Below are positions 18,852 through 29,613 of a stretch of 64,000 nucleotides of DNA, one piece after another. The first letter of the stretch is position 1, and every line of letters begins with the position of its first letter. Under the pieces are notes generated by a model. It was given only the letters and a program-made list of their open reading frames with translations. It did not search any database and was not told the origin of the DNA. The DNA lies in the NCBI GenBank assembly GCA_019188255.1, contig JAETXT010000001.1, positions 6,324,001-6,388,000 of the forward strand. Reading direction: 5' to 3'. This DNA comes from Verticillium longisporum. Its lineage: Eukaryota; Ascomycota; Sordariomycetes; Glomerellales; Plectosphaerellaceae. The translations under genes and the position numbers were made by a program.

Positions 18852-21146
18852 ATGTTGTCACTCAAGCGGTTACCACTTGCTTTGGTCTTGGTGTGGTCAA
18901 GGTTTTCCTTCACAGCCTTGGCGCAAGATCAAAATGTCCAGTTCAACCAAGTTGTCAACATCAACGGCGATGTGAGTTTCGATTTTCTGGAGTATCTACT
19001 AGCAGCTCTGGTTCCTTACTGACATGCTCTACAGATGCAACTGAACCGCATCATCATGCCCGACCAGTCGAGAATCGAGACCTTCTCACAAACGCAGCGT
19101 CAAGTCATCGTCAACCAAAATCCTGCGCCTTTGCCAGCGACCCATGTCGTCGGCAGCACGGGGCAGCCTTTCATGCAGCTGTCGCCGAATGCCATGACTA
19201 TCCAAACGAATCAGGCCACCGATCTCGTGGGTGGCTCTATCATCATGCCTTTCGATCGCAACGCCCTCCAGCAGAACCAGATCACCCCCGATAACACCTT
19301 CGTTGCGAAGCTCTCCCCTGACCGGCAAGCATGGATCATCCTTGAGGGTGACAAGTCTGTGAACGAGTAGGTCACGCACCGGACTGAAGCTGTAGTGTTC
19401 CGGGAGACTGACTTGAATAGGGGCGAATCGAATGTCCGTATGACCCGCATGACCAACATTGATGGCGAGTATGTCGTAGTTGGCCGCCGCACTACCGAGA
19501 CTGGTGTTTCCCTCACCCAGTTCAGCCAAGACCCAAACCAAGCTGTCCAAATCCAGGGATCGGGCATCCAGGAGGTCGAGTTTCAAGACGGCTTCCGCAT
19601 GTCTATCCGTGCAAGCCAGCCCATGTCTATTCAGGTCAACGTTGTCAACGGCGTCAGCTCGGGCATGATCATCAGCGGCACTCAGCCCGTCAGTACGTGA
19701 TACCGCCCTACCCTGCGCTGCCGACCTCCGTTAACACAGCGCAGACAACTATCGTTACCTTGTTTCCAGTAACCTGGCGGGTGTTCAGTCTGACCTGAAC
19801 CGCATGGCGGCTGTAGTGCAGATTCCCTGTACGTCCAGATGACTCACTTCCGCTCATATTGGCACACTCAACTAACATTCGCCGCAGTGAACGCCGAACG
19901 CCTAATGCAGACTGCCCAGCAGATGGGAGCCGGCCCCAATGATGCCGTCGCTCTCAGCATCGAGCAGCGCGCTGTTATCCAGAACCCCGGTGGCGCAACT
20001 GGTCAGCTGTCGCCTGCCCGTCCCAACAAACGCCAGGAGGCCACTCCTAGTGACCCGGCCGCTACCGACACTGCTGCGTCTTCTGCTGCTCCCACTCAGA
20101 CGCCGGATGCTCAACAGCCTCCTCCTGCAGAGAGCCAGCCGCCCACTCCCCCCGCCCAGGACCAGCAGCCGCCCCCTCAGCAAGACCAGCAACCTCCTCC
20201 TCAGCAGGGCCAGCAACCTCCTCCTCAGCAGGGTCAGCAACCTCCTCCACAGCAGGGCCAGCAGCCCCCTCCGCAACAGGGTCAACAGCCCCCTGCTTCC
20301 CCCCCTCCTCCCCCTCCTCCTGCTCAAGGCGTTGCCCCTCCTCCGGCTGCCACACTGCTGCTCCTGGAGCCCACGTTCACCCCAATCGCTAGACAGACAC
20401 TTCTCGACTCAGAGGGCGGCCGCATCGCTGTGCCTGTTGACTCCATCGACGGCGAGTTTGTCCTTGTTATGCAGCTCGCCGGCCAGGCACAGCCCGGCCA
20501 GATTCCCGGTGGTCAGCTCCCCGGCGGTCAGCTCCCTGGCGGTCAGCTCCCTGGCGGTCAGGTTCCAGGCGGTCAGGTTCCTGGCGGTCAGGTTCCCGGT
20601 GGTCAAGTCCCCGGCAGCCAACTCCCTGGCGGCCAAGCCCCTACTCAGCCACAGCCAGCCCAGCCCAGCCAGCCTCCCGCTCAGGGCCAGGGCCCCGTTG
20701 GCGGCGTCATGAGCATGATCCCTATCGGCCAAGAGCAGCAGCCAAGTGCCGCTCCCGCAGTTGCGCCCACCCCGGTTCCCATTCCCGGGTTCCCAGCCCC
20801 GGCTCCCGCTGCCCCGGCTGCCGCCCCTGCCGCTCCTGCCACTCCTCAACAGCCCGCCAAGCGCCAACAGCCTCCCCAGGGCTCTATCGTTATGAGCATG
20901 AACGAGCTCAACTCCATGATGTTGCGCCAACAAGGCGGCAGTGCTTGGGTTGGTGTCATGCTCGACAAGTACGTCTCCGAGATGACCGGTCAGCCCATGC
21001 CCAATCGTCAACCTGCCGAGCCCCGGCAAGGCCTGCCAGCCGCGCCCCCGGCTCCCCTGCCGGGCACGAACGCGCCTCTCGCGCAGAAGACGAGAACGTC
21101 CCGCAACCTGAAGCGGGCTACACGAAGAGTCCCGCTGGTCGTGTAA
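18852..21146 (+). CDS. Predicted secreted protein with two Pro/Gln/Gly tandem-repeat blocks
   Basis: Five exons, 18852-18971, 19035-19366, 19421-19692, 19745-19828 and 19888-21146, give 688 residues. All introns are GT-AG and phases are consistent. Residues 1-24 form a signal peptide ending in ALA. Residues about 30-320 are a polar domain rich in Gln, Asn, Ser and Val, with repeated strand-like stretches, and no family I can name. Then come about six copies of a GQQPPPQQ-type heptad (about 360-405), a poly-Pro stretch, a segment FVLVMQLAGQAQPGQ, and about ten copies of PGGQ(L/V) (about 475-520). The tail is Ala/Pro-rich and basic (SRNLKRATRRVPLVV). Cysteine is absent or nearly so. A structural, cell-wall or surface role is plausible from composition. 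Repeat number may vary between strains. Confidence 0.85.
20157..20295 (+). repeat. 21-bp coding minisatellite (QPPPQQG unit)
   Basis: About six tandem copies of a 21-bp unit resembling CAGCAACCTCCTCCTCAGCA followed by a G-rich base, in frame within the secreted protein. The copies differ mostly at third positions. Confidence 0.85.
20503..20639 (+). repeat. 15-bp coding minisatellite (PGGQL/V unit)
   Basis: About nine tandem copies of a 15-bp unit like CCTGGCGGTCAGCTC or CCTGGCGGTCAGGTT, with adjacent blocks of the L and V versions, which indicates stepwise duplication. Confidence 0.88.
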
Positions 21147-22094
21147 CAGATGACAGCATGGCGCACGTCAAGCAATGTAGAAAAAGGCCTTCGAGCTTGA
21201 CATCACGAGTAGTTTTCGATGCGAGATTCAGGTCTCTAGGGCATTCTACTGGTACCTAGATTTACCTTTTGTTGCATCCTTCACACAGTATACTTCGTTT
21301 GGCTCTGAAGAGAAAATGGTAAATACACTACACTACGTTATTCAATTTCAAGCTCGTCAACGAGGCGGCTGGTCTGCTCTTCTCGAGCTCATGTGGATAA
21401 TGTTTATTTTTTGGAGCCTTCCATTGCCCTCATTGCATTCCTCGTGTTAGCCATCCGTAGCCTCTTGCCATCGTGTCACATATGCGTAGCAAGCTTGGCC
21501 ACAACAACCTTCCCAGTATCCTCCATGTCTCGGTAAGATCACTCGCCAAGGCAGGGATCAACGTGCAATCTTCTGCTGGTACTCACTAGCGTCTCTGGCA
21601 CAGGTGCCTCGCATTATTTCGTTTCGCCAGCGGAGTCAAGGGGCGCGGGGTTGTGACGGGCACGGACGACTGCCGTGTCTGCGTCTCAGCTGAGGACTCT
21701 GCGGCCAGATTCTGTCGGCGTCTTCTTACGATGCTGCACTAGTGCTGGTGAGCTTGGTCCGACAGTTGCCTGCGTATCGCTGCATCGCCAGGGCAGGGAC
21801 AGCGTTGCTCGATTATTGTGCTGCCTTTCTAGATAGTGGACGCTCCTCGGCGAGGAAAAACCAAACACTTCAGCAACTGCCTTTAAGCTGTGAAATGTCG
21901 CTTCTTGGTACTAGGACTTGGTAGATTTAGGACTCTCGCGTGAGATTAGGGCGATATGAGCTGGCTACGCGATTACCCCAAATACACAGCTAATCACTGA
22001 ACACAGCATACACGGTAACGGATCGAAGGAAGAGAAAAAGGAGGAAATTCCATACTAAAAACGAAATCATGACAGAACGCCTCGCTATCTCAGC
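21147..22094. other. Convergent intergenic region, no gene seen
   Basis: 3' flanks of the repeat protein and of the amino-acid transporter. No recognisable element. Confidence 0.4.
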
Positions 22095-23657
22095 TTAAAA
22101 GAGTGCATTATTCGCACAAGTGAACGGGCCCCGAATCTCATTCTCCTCATTGTTGAAGACATCCAACAGGCCCATGATGGCCGCCCACATGCCGGCAGAG
22201 TTCATAAACAGCGACATGACGATGATGAGCACGTTCAGGACGAAGAGCGCTATCTTGCGCCAATTGGCAAACATTTGGCCCCGGTTGAGATGGAACCAGA
22301 AGATGGCGCTGATGCCGAACGTCCACCATGCAATGAGAGTGGCCGAGGATATGGACAGGATGGAGTCGAAGACGGGGATGCTGTTGCCGAGGATGAAGGC
22401 CAGCAGCCAAAAGATGGTTGCGCAGCCGACCCAGGAGCCCCATGAGCGCAGATTGCGGGAAGTGAGCTGGTCGGTAGCCTTCTGCCAGCGCATGGCCGTG
22501 ACGTACATGAACTTGATTGCCGTGTGGCCAAAGACGACACCTGTGGCGAGAAGACAGGGAAGCATGACGCCGTAGGCGATCTTGGCGGGAACAGGCGGCG
22601 CCGAACCGAGCGACGGACTCGTAGTGTATTGGCCGGCCAGGCAGTAGATCGTAACGGCGACGATGATATAGAGCGGAATGGAGAAGGACTGCAGGATTAC
22701 AAGGCCTGGGAGGAAGTCGCTCGAAGGGTCCTTCATCTCAGCAAGAAGACTGGGAAATCCGACGTTGCCAGCATAGGCATATGCGACTTGTAGGCATGAG
22801 GTAAGACCTTCACGGAACGTCGGGTTGCCGACAACTTTGACTTCTTTCTCAAAGGGGATCGGGGCGCCCTGGGGGTCAGCGACCCCGAGAGAGATCATGA
22901 CGATGAGGACAGCTGCGAGAACAGAAATGGTAGCAGGGATGCCGACCTGGCCGACGAAGGCGAAAGTTCTCGGTAGACAGAGAAGCCAGAAGGCAACGAC
23001 GGTGACGCCCATGAAGCCAGCCGTACAGATCGCGTGCTCGGACATGGTATTAAGGGCGATAGAAACGGTAACGGTAGCAGATGTGCATGTAAAGCAAATG
23101 TTGATGATCATAGCGATACCACCCACAATTTCGAGAGGTTTGCCGCCAACAACCTTGCACATGTCGACAATGTTGACGCAGTGCGGATACCTCCGGTATA
23201 GCTGCAGGAGTTCATAGGCCGTATAAGTCGAGAGGAGGCCAATGCCGACGATGGCGATGACTCCGGGGACAATGCCAAGAGTTTGGAGGGTACCGGGGAG
23301 TGACAGAATACCGATTCCGACTTGGTTTGTGATTAAAATGATGCCGGCCATCCAACGTCCAACAGTGCGGTAGTTCTTCTCCCCAGAGCTGAAGATGTTC
23401 TGAGCTTGACCGCCGTCGACGCCGAGAGTCGCCTTCCTCTCCTCAGTTGCCTGCCAGGAGTCGCGGCTATTGTTGTAGCTTGGCAGAGATGGATCGCTGC
23501 CGGCAGGAGCCTTCTCGTGACCCATCATGCCTGCGTCAGCGTCTCTGGGGGCATCTACTATTCCATAATTTGGAGATCGGATGCCGTCAGCGGCAGCAAG
23601 ATCGTTGCGGCGGCCCTCCGCATAGGAGCTGTCATTGTAGCGGTCGTGATCCGCCAT
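22095..23657 (-). CDS. AAAP-family amino-acid transporter
   Basis: A single exon of 520 residues from the ATG at 23657 (MADHDRYND); the frame is open six codons further but only to a GTG. The N-terminal 95 residues are cytosolic and polar, then about eleven membrane spans follow. The first TM carries MAGIILITNQVGIGILSLPG, the typical Aa_trans (PF01490) opening with GxGxLxxP; later landmarks are SCLQVAYAYAGNVGFPSLLAEM and the loop DPSSDFLPGLVILQSFSIPLY. The family includes Neurospora mtr-type neutral and aromatic amino-acid carriers and related Avt proteins; plasma-membrane import is the likeliest role, and substrate range cannot be read. It stands alone, with 2.3 kb of upstream sequence. Confidence 0.92.
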   Translation of the reverse strand: MADHDRYNDSSYAEGRRNDLAAADGIRSPNYGIVDAPRDADAGMMGHEKAPAGSDPSLPSYNNSRDSWQATEERKATLGVDGGQAQNIFSSGEKNYRTVGRWMAGIILITNQVGIGILSLPGTLQTLGIVPGVIAIVGIGLLSTYTAYELLQLYRRYPHCVNIVDMCKVVGGKPLEIVGGIAMIINICFTCTSATVTVSIALNTMSEHAICTAGFMGVTVVAFWLLCLPRTFAFVGQVGIPATISVLAAVLIVMISLGVADPQGAPIPFEKEVKVVGNPTFREGLTSCLQVAYAYAGNVGFPSLLAEMKDPSSDFLPGLVILQSFSIPLYIIVAVTIYCLAGQYTTSPSLGSAPPVPAKIAYGVMLPCLLATGVVFGHTAIKFMYVTAMRWQKATDQLTSRNLRSWGSWVGCATIFWLLAFILGNSIPVFDSILSISSATLIAWWTFGISAIFWFHLNRGQMFANWRKIALFVLNVLIIVMSLFMNSAGMWAAIMGLLDVFNNEENEIRGPFTCANNALF

Positions 23658-25970
23658 ATCGTGCTTCCTTTTCACTCCTTCTGGAGACGTGTGTAGTCAA
23701 GGTGCTAGGCTGGCTGTGTTCTCTTCGATGTTTAAAGTACGTGATCTGACGAGGCGGGAGCTCAGGGGCTCCAGGTGAAGCCTTGACTTGCCGAGGGATG
23801 GGAAAAGTAGATTTGCTGTCGAGGCAAGAGGTCAAGAGAGTCGAGACGAAGCCAACTTATATCAAGCAGCATCACCGAGTTATCATTGCTAATAGCGTGC
23901 GGGGGACTTAAAGGGGTCCCCTAGTTCATGCGTAAGCTTATCTTTGATGGACACTTCCCCGGAATTCATTCCACATACTCGACGCAGTGTCAATTGGGAA
24001 CGGCGTGTCCGTCGAGCGACGACGTCAGTTGTGACGACGGTGGGTAGGAGTTGGGATCAGTTGGCCAGTGGAGCCAACCTCGTGGTTTGGCTTTGCTAAC
24101 ATGACCTGGCTACGCAGGCCAAGAACTGCGATTGGGGCCGTGTAAGAAGCCAAGGACCGAATGGCTGCAGGAGAAGCGTGAAGGAAAGGATCGAAGGCAC
24201 ATAGTTTCCGAGCCGTGTGCGTTGCCGGTGGCCTACACGGATCATGACCAAATGGTGACTTGTTCTCTCGGTCGACGCAACGTCTCTTGTCCTTCTTGCC
24301 ATTGAGATGATTCTAGCTCAAAAGGTGGAAAGAATCAACAAAGTCGTCGATAATCTCTGCCCTTTGCCTGAGAAAAGACCCCTCTTCTCCTGTTCTGAAC
24401 ATCTCGTAGACTCGAGCATGAGTCGTAAGAGCGGACGGTGAAGAGGCGGCGGAATGAGGCTGTCAAAGGCCAAGAGGCTAGGCGGCCTCCGTAGTCTCGG
24501 CAGTCTCGGCACTCGTCATTCGGAGACACAACGGCACCGGCACTCCGCACGAGCCGTAGTCGTCTTGTTGCCCTCTGGTCCCTCTCGTTGGCTCACATAT
24601 CTCATCTGGTAGGATGAGTTGCAGCAGCGATCGCCCGCCGAGACCGCCATCGTCACCTCTCTTCGCCTTGCAGTGCTGACTATTGCGTAACGCGACTGTG
24701 ACATGAATACTACCGTGAGTATATTCCTTGGCCACCGTGAGTGGTAAATCGGACAGCTGAGTGAGCTGAAAATAATGCAGCTGGAGGTTCGGAAGGCGGC
24801 TTCTCTGCTGCAGGATTGGCAATTGGGCTGCCGTGGCCCGAAAGTCTCAGCGCTCATGTTTGCTCTTGGCTTTGTCAAGAACCTGTTCGCCATTCCGTTT
24901 CCGCCTTGTGCGTAGCGTTTTTTCGGCGTAATAATCCAAACTTTGTCGGTTGCCAAGCCGTGGCAGCTACTGCGTCCCTTCTTACTGTACAGGGGGGGAG
25001 GTTTGCCATGCACGAATCGCACAGACATGCTATCGTGCACCTTGTTCGCGCGAGAGAGAATGCTGGAAAGGTGTCGTCGCCCTTTCTTTACGGTAGCGCG
25101 TTTGAGAGTGATGTATCTAGGATAGCATCTACCACTGTCTCTCAGAACGGACAAGATATCCTGGGGCTAGGGCTCCAGGCTTGAGTCAACCCACCTCTCA
25201 ATCATGTCTCCAGGCGTTCCACCCGGTCGTGGCAACTCCAGGCTTATGAGCTGCGAGCCAAGGTTGCATCGTGATATTGGAGCGATATGTGTTTGCCAGA
25301 AGAAAAAATAGTCGAGCCGTCTTCAGGCACTCGCGAGTAGGCCAAAGTGCTTGCTCACTAGATTGGCAAACTGAGCATTTCCCGCGCAGCAGCCTCCTTG
25401 CGATTCGGACAGGGGTGGCTTGCGTAGTTAGATATTTCAAAGCTTGTCTAGTTTCAGGATGCTTTGGTCAGGCGCAGGGCCAATAGCTTTCGATGTATGA
25501 TGTATATGGTATCGGGCATTTTGTTTAGCAGGCCATCCACACTCACAGTATCTCACCTTACCTTAGGCATACCGCACTGCCCTGTGTTGAGGTCCCGGGA
25601 GAAAAGGAGTCACGTGTCGTGATTGAAGCGCGTGATACGCGCAGTCACGAGCAAGTCAGTTGCTTCCGAGATGAACCAAGATGAACTGCCAAATCGCAAA
25701 GACCACGGCTCATGTTTGTTGTGTCCATGGAGACTCGCTGTCCCAAGTTTTGGGGTAGGGTTGAGCCAGACACGAGATGGGCACGTGACTCCAAGTCAGC
25801 CAATGCGGACCCGCGAATTACTGGTTACCATGCTGCTTAGTCACCAGCGAAGCTCAGACCTCGAAACTGCTCTGTTTGAACGTCTCTCGCTCCCGACGAC
25901 CGTGATCGACGACGTCTCGAAGCACAACCACCACTCCAATTGGGATCCCACCACCTCAATTGCATTCACG
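23658..25970. other. Divergent intergenic region, 2.3 kb, no gene called
   Basis: Lies between the starts of the transporter (minus) and NDUFB7 (plus). The longest frame is 212 codons on the minus strand (24516-25154); it is Cys/Arg/Ser-rich, resembles nothing known to me and is probably chance. A short CTTACCTTAGG run near 25553 echoes the palindromic arrays, and a CACGTG lies near 25612. Confidence 0.45.
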
Positions 25971-26396
25971 ATGGGTTCCGACAATGCGCCAAAAGGTATA
26001 CCGCCCTCCCCTCCTCTCTCCCGCCATTCTCGCTCGCCGTAGATCGGCAGCAAAACGTGCCGTCCAGACTGACAATTGCCCTTCCCTTCCCAGGCCCTGC
26101 GACGCGCGAGGAGATGCGCGAGGCCCGCCTCCCCCTCGCCTACAGAGACAGCTGCGCCCACCTGCTGATCCCCCTCAACCGATGCCGTACCGAGACGTGG
26201 TACCTGCCCTGGAAGTGCTCGGTGCGTCCCGCCATCCCGCCCCCCATGTCGAGAGAGAGAACCAAAAGGGCAGTGCTAACGCGGGGAATAGGATGAGCGC
26301 CACGGCTATGAGAAGTGCCAGTACGAGGAATTCAAGAAGCGTGTTGCCAAGATGGACGAGCTGCGGGCGAGCAAGGACGGCGCGAGGAGCAACTAA
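25971..26396 (+). CDS. NADH:ubiquinone oxidoreductase subunit NDUFB7 (B18)
   Basis: Three exons, 25971-25995, 26094-26221 and 26292-26396, give 85 residues. The second exon begins mid-codon and phases fit. The protein has the twin Cx9C pattern of a CHCH domain: C29-x9-C39 and C50-x9-C60, within the highly typical YRDSCAHLLIPLNRCRTETW and WKCSDERHGYEKCQYEEF. This is an accessory subunit of the membrane arm of mitochondrial complex I on the intermembrane-space side; import and oxidation by Mia40/Erv1 and N-myristoylation at Gly2 are known for the family, and Gly2 is present here (MGSDNAPK). Length matches fungal orthologues. Confidence 0.95.
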
Positions 26397-26839
26397 GTGC
26401 TGGGTGCATTGGTGCAGGACAAAGAGCCCGGGCAGCTGCTGCGACGAGGCTGTGTACGTACATACCGACGACGACGGGAGAGGGATCGGAAGGCCTTTAT
26501 GGCGGTTAGAGATGGGACGAATTCCATGGGTATACCGCTTGCCACTCTTCCCGGCGTGAAGCGTTGAGAAGATTGGTCTCACCTGGCACACTGCTCTCTC
26601 CAGCCATGTCACGGGATGCAGAGGACATGACGAACAACGAGTATTCGAGTACTGCTGGGTATCCTATGCTAATGTCGGTAGAGACTGCCGCGCCCAACGA
26701 ACGAAGGAATGCCGGAAACAAGAGGTGGCTGAAAGAATGCTCTGCTCCGATAACCAACGAGTGTGTCCGTCCTGCTTATCATACAACCAAAGAAACTACT
26801 CATGCCAGATGAGAATCAACTCCATACGCCGCAGTCCCG
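26397..26839. other. Convergent intergenic region, no gene seen
   Basis: 3' flanks of NDUFB7 and of the FHA gene. No element recognised. Confidence 0.4.
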
Positions 26840-27661
26840 TCACGCGTCGACCTTGACCATCGGCTCCCACGGCCTCGCGCTGTTCCAGAGATACGTGTCC
26901 GGCTGCCTATCGTCGCCAGACTCGACGGTGTACTTGACAAAGACGGGACGCTGCACGCGCAGCGGCGCGGGAACGAGCGAGTTCTCCACGCGTAGCGGCT
27001 CCCGCGCCGGCGCCGCCGCCGGCACCGCCACGGAGGAGAGGAAGCCCGCGACGAGGTCCTCGTAGGCGTCCATGCGCGGCAGGCACTCGTTGACGACGAC
27101 CTGGAAGCGCACCCTCTGGATGTCAAGGACAATGGTCCGCACCATGGCCGGGAAGCCGTAGGAGAAGCCGCTGCTCAGGGGCCAGCAGGCGCGGCGGCGG
27201 TAGCCGTTGCTGCGGCCGTCGTACCAGACGGCGGTGCCGTGCTTGGACGTGTCGCGCACGACGAGGCGCTTCTCGGCGTCAAAGGTGATGTGGCAGGGGC
27301 GGGGGCTGATGCCGCGCAGCTTGGGCAGCACAATGTCGCAGGTGCGGGGGTCGGTACCGATGACGAAGCCGTGCAGGCCCTTGGGCCGGTGGTCAAAGGT
27401 CAGGGCGAGGGCTGCGTTGGGGCGCTTAAACGTGAGCACCGTTTCGTTCTCCTTATCGGATGCCGAGTTGTCGTCATCGTCTTCTTCGACGGTGATCATG
27501 TTGGAGTCTTGGTGTTCCGAGACGAGGACCATGTCGTCGAGGGCTCGGTCGAGGTGGATGCGTCTCGCGCTATTGCCGACCATATGTGTTGCCTGAGCTG
27601 CCCAACGGTTGTTGTTCGCGGGTAGCAGCCAGGCGATAGGGGTGGACATTTGGGTGTCCAT
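26840..27661 (-). CDS. Stand-alone FHA-domain protein
   Basis: A single exon of 273 residues from the ATG at 27661 (MDTQMSTPIAWLLP), the first ATG of the frame. After an acidic stretch EEDDDDNSASDKENE, an FHA-like fold spans about 75-150: FVIGTDPRTCDIVLP, the SxxH-like step ISPRPCHITFD, and DTSKHGTAVWYDG. The conserved Gly, the H of the SxxH motif and the TSKHGT loop are present, so phosphothreonine binding is plausible. In many filamentous fungi such an FHA region is followed by a protein-kinase domain; here the remaining 120 residues show no kinase motifs, so this is a kinase-less or truncated version. Target unknown. Confidence 0.8.
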   Translation of the reverse strand: MDTQMSTPIAWLLPANNNRWAAQATHMVGNSARRIHLDRALDDMVLVSEHQDSNMITVEEDDDDNSASDKENETVLTFKRPNAALALTFDHRPKGLHGFVIGTDPRTCDIVLPKLRGISPRPCHITFDAEKRLVVRDTSKHGTAVWYDGRSNGYRRRACWPLSSGFSYGFPAMVRTIVLDIQRVRFQVVVNECLPRMDAYEDLVAGFLSSVAVPAAAPAREPLRVENSLVPAPLRVQRPVFVKYTVESGDDRQPDTYLWNSARPWEPMVKVDA

Positions 27662-28410
27662 AATGTAAAGACGGTTGGGGTGGGGAAGTAGATGGGGAGG
27701 TTCAAGACCAAGACGAAGTGCTGATTGATGTCGAAGTCTCAATTGATGATGCAAAATACAAAAATGCAAAAGATTATACGCTCAAGTCGGGAGTAAGAGT
27801 AAAAAAAGGACTGGCTGCGGATGATGCCCAAAGAATGAAGGCACCACTGGAAAGCTCAGGCTCGGGAGCTGTAATGGAGAACGACGGAATGGATGAGCTG
27901 AAAACTGGTTGTACATGCAGAGAGAGTTTGAGATGAATGACAGCAGCAGAAACAGCGTCCTTTATGAGGTTTCCTGAGCACGTAACCTGGATGTTTTGGT
28001 CTGAAGTGGCATAGAAGGGGTGTTGATGCACCCTTCACTGCCTCTCCTCAGGGCAATCGGCGGCTGGCCACTTATTCACTTGCAGGTAAGTAAACAAAAC
28101 ACTTCTTCAGGCAACGACAGGCATGGCTGCTCAAGGGCATAGCAATTCGTGGCCCTGTTATGAAACGGGCACGAGAGAGGTGCCCAGATGGGGATGCAGT
28201 CACAGTGTGGGTGGCTCGTGGCCAATGAATTGGTGACCGTCGCTGCGCGTTGGCATCGCCAGTGGCAACGATGACCCCAATCTTGACAACACTCAGCTTC
28301 GCTGGCCGAATCGCGTCGACTGCTGCTGGAGACGATTGAAACAAGAAAACTATGACTCTTTGCTGCCTCGTGGCAGGGCCTCATCAAGCTGTTTCCTGGC
28401 TCCTAACAAC
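27662..28410. other. Upstream region of the FHA gene, no gene seen
   Basis: Contains A-rich stretches near 27755-27815 on the plus strand. No coding family pattern seen on either strand. Confidence 0.4.
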
Positions 28411-28760
28411 CTACCTACATACTCACGTACCTAGGTACGTACATAGGTAGTAAGGTAGGTAGGTGCCTACCCAAGCTGTCGACAGAAAATCTGGCACTCT
28501 TAAAACCCTTCACCTAACAACACCACTACAACCACCAAAATGACCGATTTTCCACACCATAATACACCTATAAAATCTAGGGTCCTAGGGGCTATACCTT
28601 TATAGATAAATTCAGAACGTGTTAATCACTGGATTGATTCAATGCCGTAACGGATGAGGGATGTGGTAGCTATGGAGGATAAAATGACTAGTTGGTAGAT
28701 AAGAGTGATTTTAAGAGTGCCAGATTTTCTGTCAACAGCTTGCTACCTTAGGTAGGTAGT
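28411..28760. repeat. GGTACC/TAGGTA palindromic array B, interrupted by a MITE
   Basis: The array runs 28411-28471 (ACCTACCTACATAC, ACGTACCTAGGTACGTAC, GGTAGTAAGGTAGGTAGGTG) and resumes at 28743-28760 (CTACCTTAGGTAGGTAGT) after the element at 28472-28742. The array therefore predates the insertion. Confidence 0.8.
28472..28742. mobile_element. MITE, 271 bp with 34-bp terminal inverted repeats
   Basis: The left 34 nt (28472-28505, beginning CAAGCTGTCGACAGAAAATC) match the inverted right 34 nt (28709-28742) with a single C/T difference, in the CpG at position 9. The 5-bp direct repeat CTACC flanks the element immediately on both sides (28467-28471 and 28743-28747), although it falls in a CTACC-rich background. 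The roughly 200-nt interior is AT-rich and non-coding. No transposase is encoded, so it is non-autonomous. The near identity of the ends suggests recent activity. Confidence 0.88.
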
Positions 28761-29126
28761 GTCAGGTTGGTGTCGCTGAGGAACTCAATTGGATCAAGTC
28801 GCTTTGCTGGCTTGGTCATCAGGTACCTTTCTGCTGCACGTTGTCGCGAAAGAAACATGACATGCCCGTGGGTACACCCAGCGGCGACACTGGGGCCAGA
28901 CGTCGGCATTGATCACGAGGAATCGCCGTAACCGGCGCGCGCCTGCACTCGGCTCAATCCACGGAACATGGAGGAGCGGGGGCCACGTCAAAGTTGCCGC
29001 GCGCTGTACATGTGTGCGTCTGCACGCTGCGGAGGCCCCTAAGAACCCTTGAAGAACCCTGAAAGACGGCCGGACACTCCAGTAGAACCTCGGCGAAGAA
29101 AGGCGGGGAGAGGTCTCCCAGGCTAA

Positions 29127-29215
29127 CTAGGTACCTTGAGGTACCTACGGTAGGTACCTTAAGGTAGGTACAGTATGCTGGTATCGGCTTTATGAGCGTA
29201 ATATAGGTAGGTATC
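29127..29215. repeat. GGTACC/TAGGTA palindromic array C
   Basis: Repeats of AGGTACC, GGTACCTACGGTAGGTACC and AAGGTAGGTAC followed by ATATAGGTAGGTATCC, about 330 nt upstream of the RIB1 ATG. Confidence 0.8.
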
Positions 29216-29340
29216 CTGGGGAGATGGATGCTGGCTGATTAATAGCCGTCAGCACTTCATAATTTTGTCCATGTCCGGCCGGCAAGGCGCCCACACCCCT
29301 CACACCATCATCAGTCCCAGTGTCGCACGAAAGCCGAGTC

Positions 29341-29613
29341 ATGCCCAGACACCACCGCATGTCGCTCCATCTCCGGCATAACGGACAACTTCTTTCCCTC
29401 TCAACAACCACCGTTTCGCAAACAATCGCTGTCTCTCCAGCCATTGTCAAACGCTACCAGTACCCTTCGTCGTACTCTGTCCTACATACGTTTCCCCTCC
29501 CCATTGTTGGATCACGTCCCAGCGATTTCGGCGAATACCCCGCCAGAAATGCCCGCCTTCGACTCATCAACAGGTGCCGGCAGCGCCAGCGAAAGCGGCG
29601 CTGCACGGAATGA
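29341..29613 (+). promoter_or_regulatory. Upstream ORF overlapping the RIB1 start
   Basis: An ATG at 29341 opens a 90-codon frame that ends at 29611-29613, overlapping the first 65 nt of RIB1 in another frame. If the transcript begins before 29341, this would be an overlapping uORF that lowers RIB1 translation. The transcription start is unknown. Confidence 0.35.

Noticed and set aside
16121..23657. Possible secondary-metabolite or effector cluster
   Set aside because: Two secreted proteins and one amino-acid permease lie near each other, but there is no synthase, tailoring enzyme or regulator with them.
24516..25154. 212-codon minus-strand frame
   Set aside because: No family resemblance, Cys/Ser/Arg-rich, no supporting splice or start context.
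29444..29548. Extension of RIB1 by 35 codons upstream
   Set aside because: It would start at TTG. The first ATG in frame is 29549. The same reasoning moved the starts of the amino-acid transporter (GTG at 23675), the FHA gene (TTG at 27769) and the Ser-rich gene (GTG at 56856).
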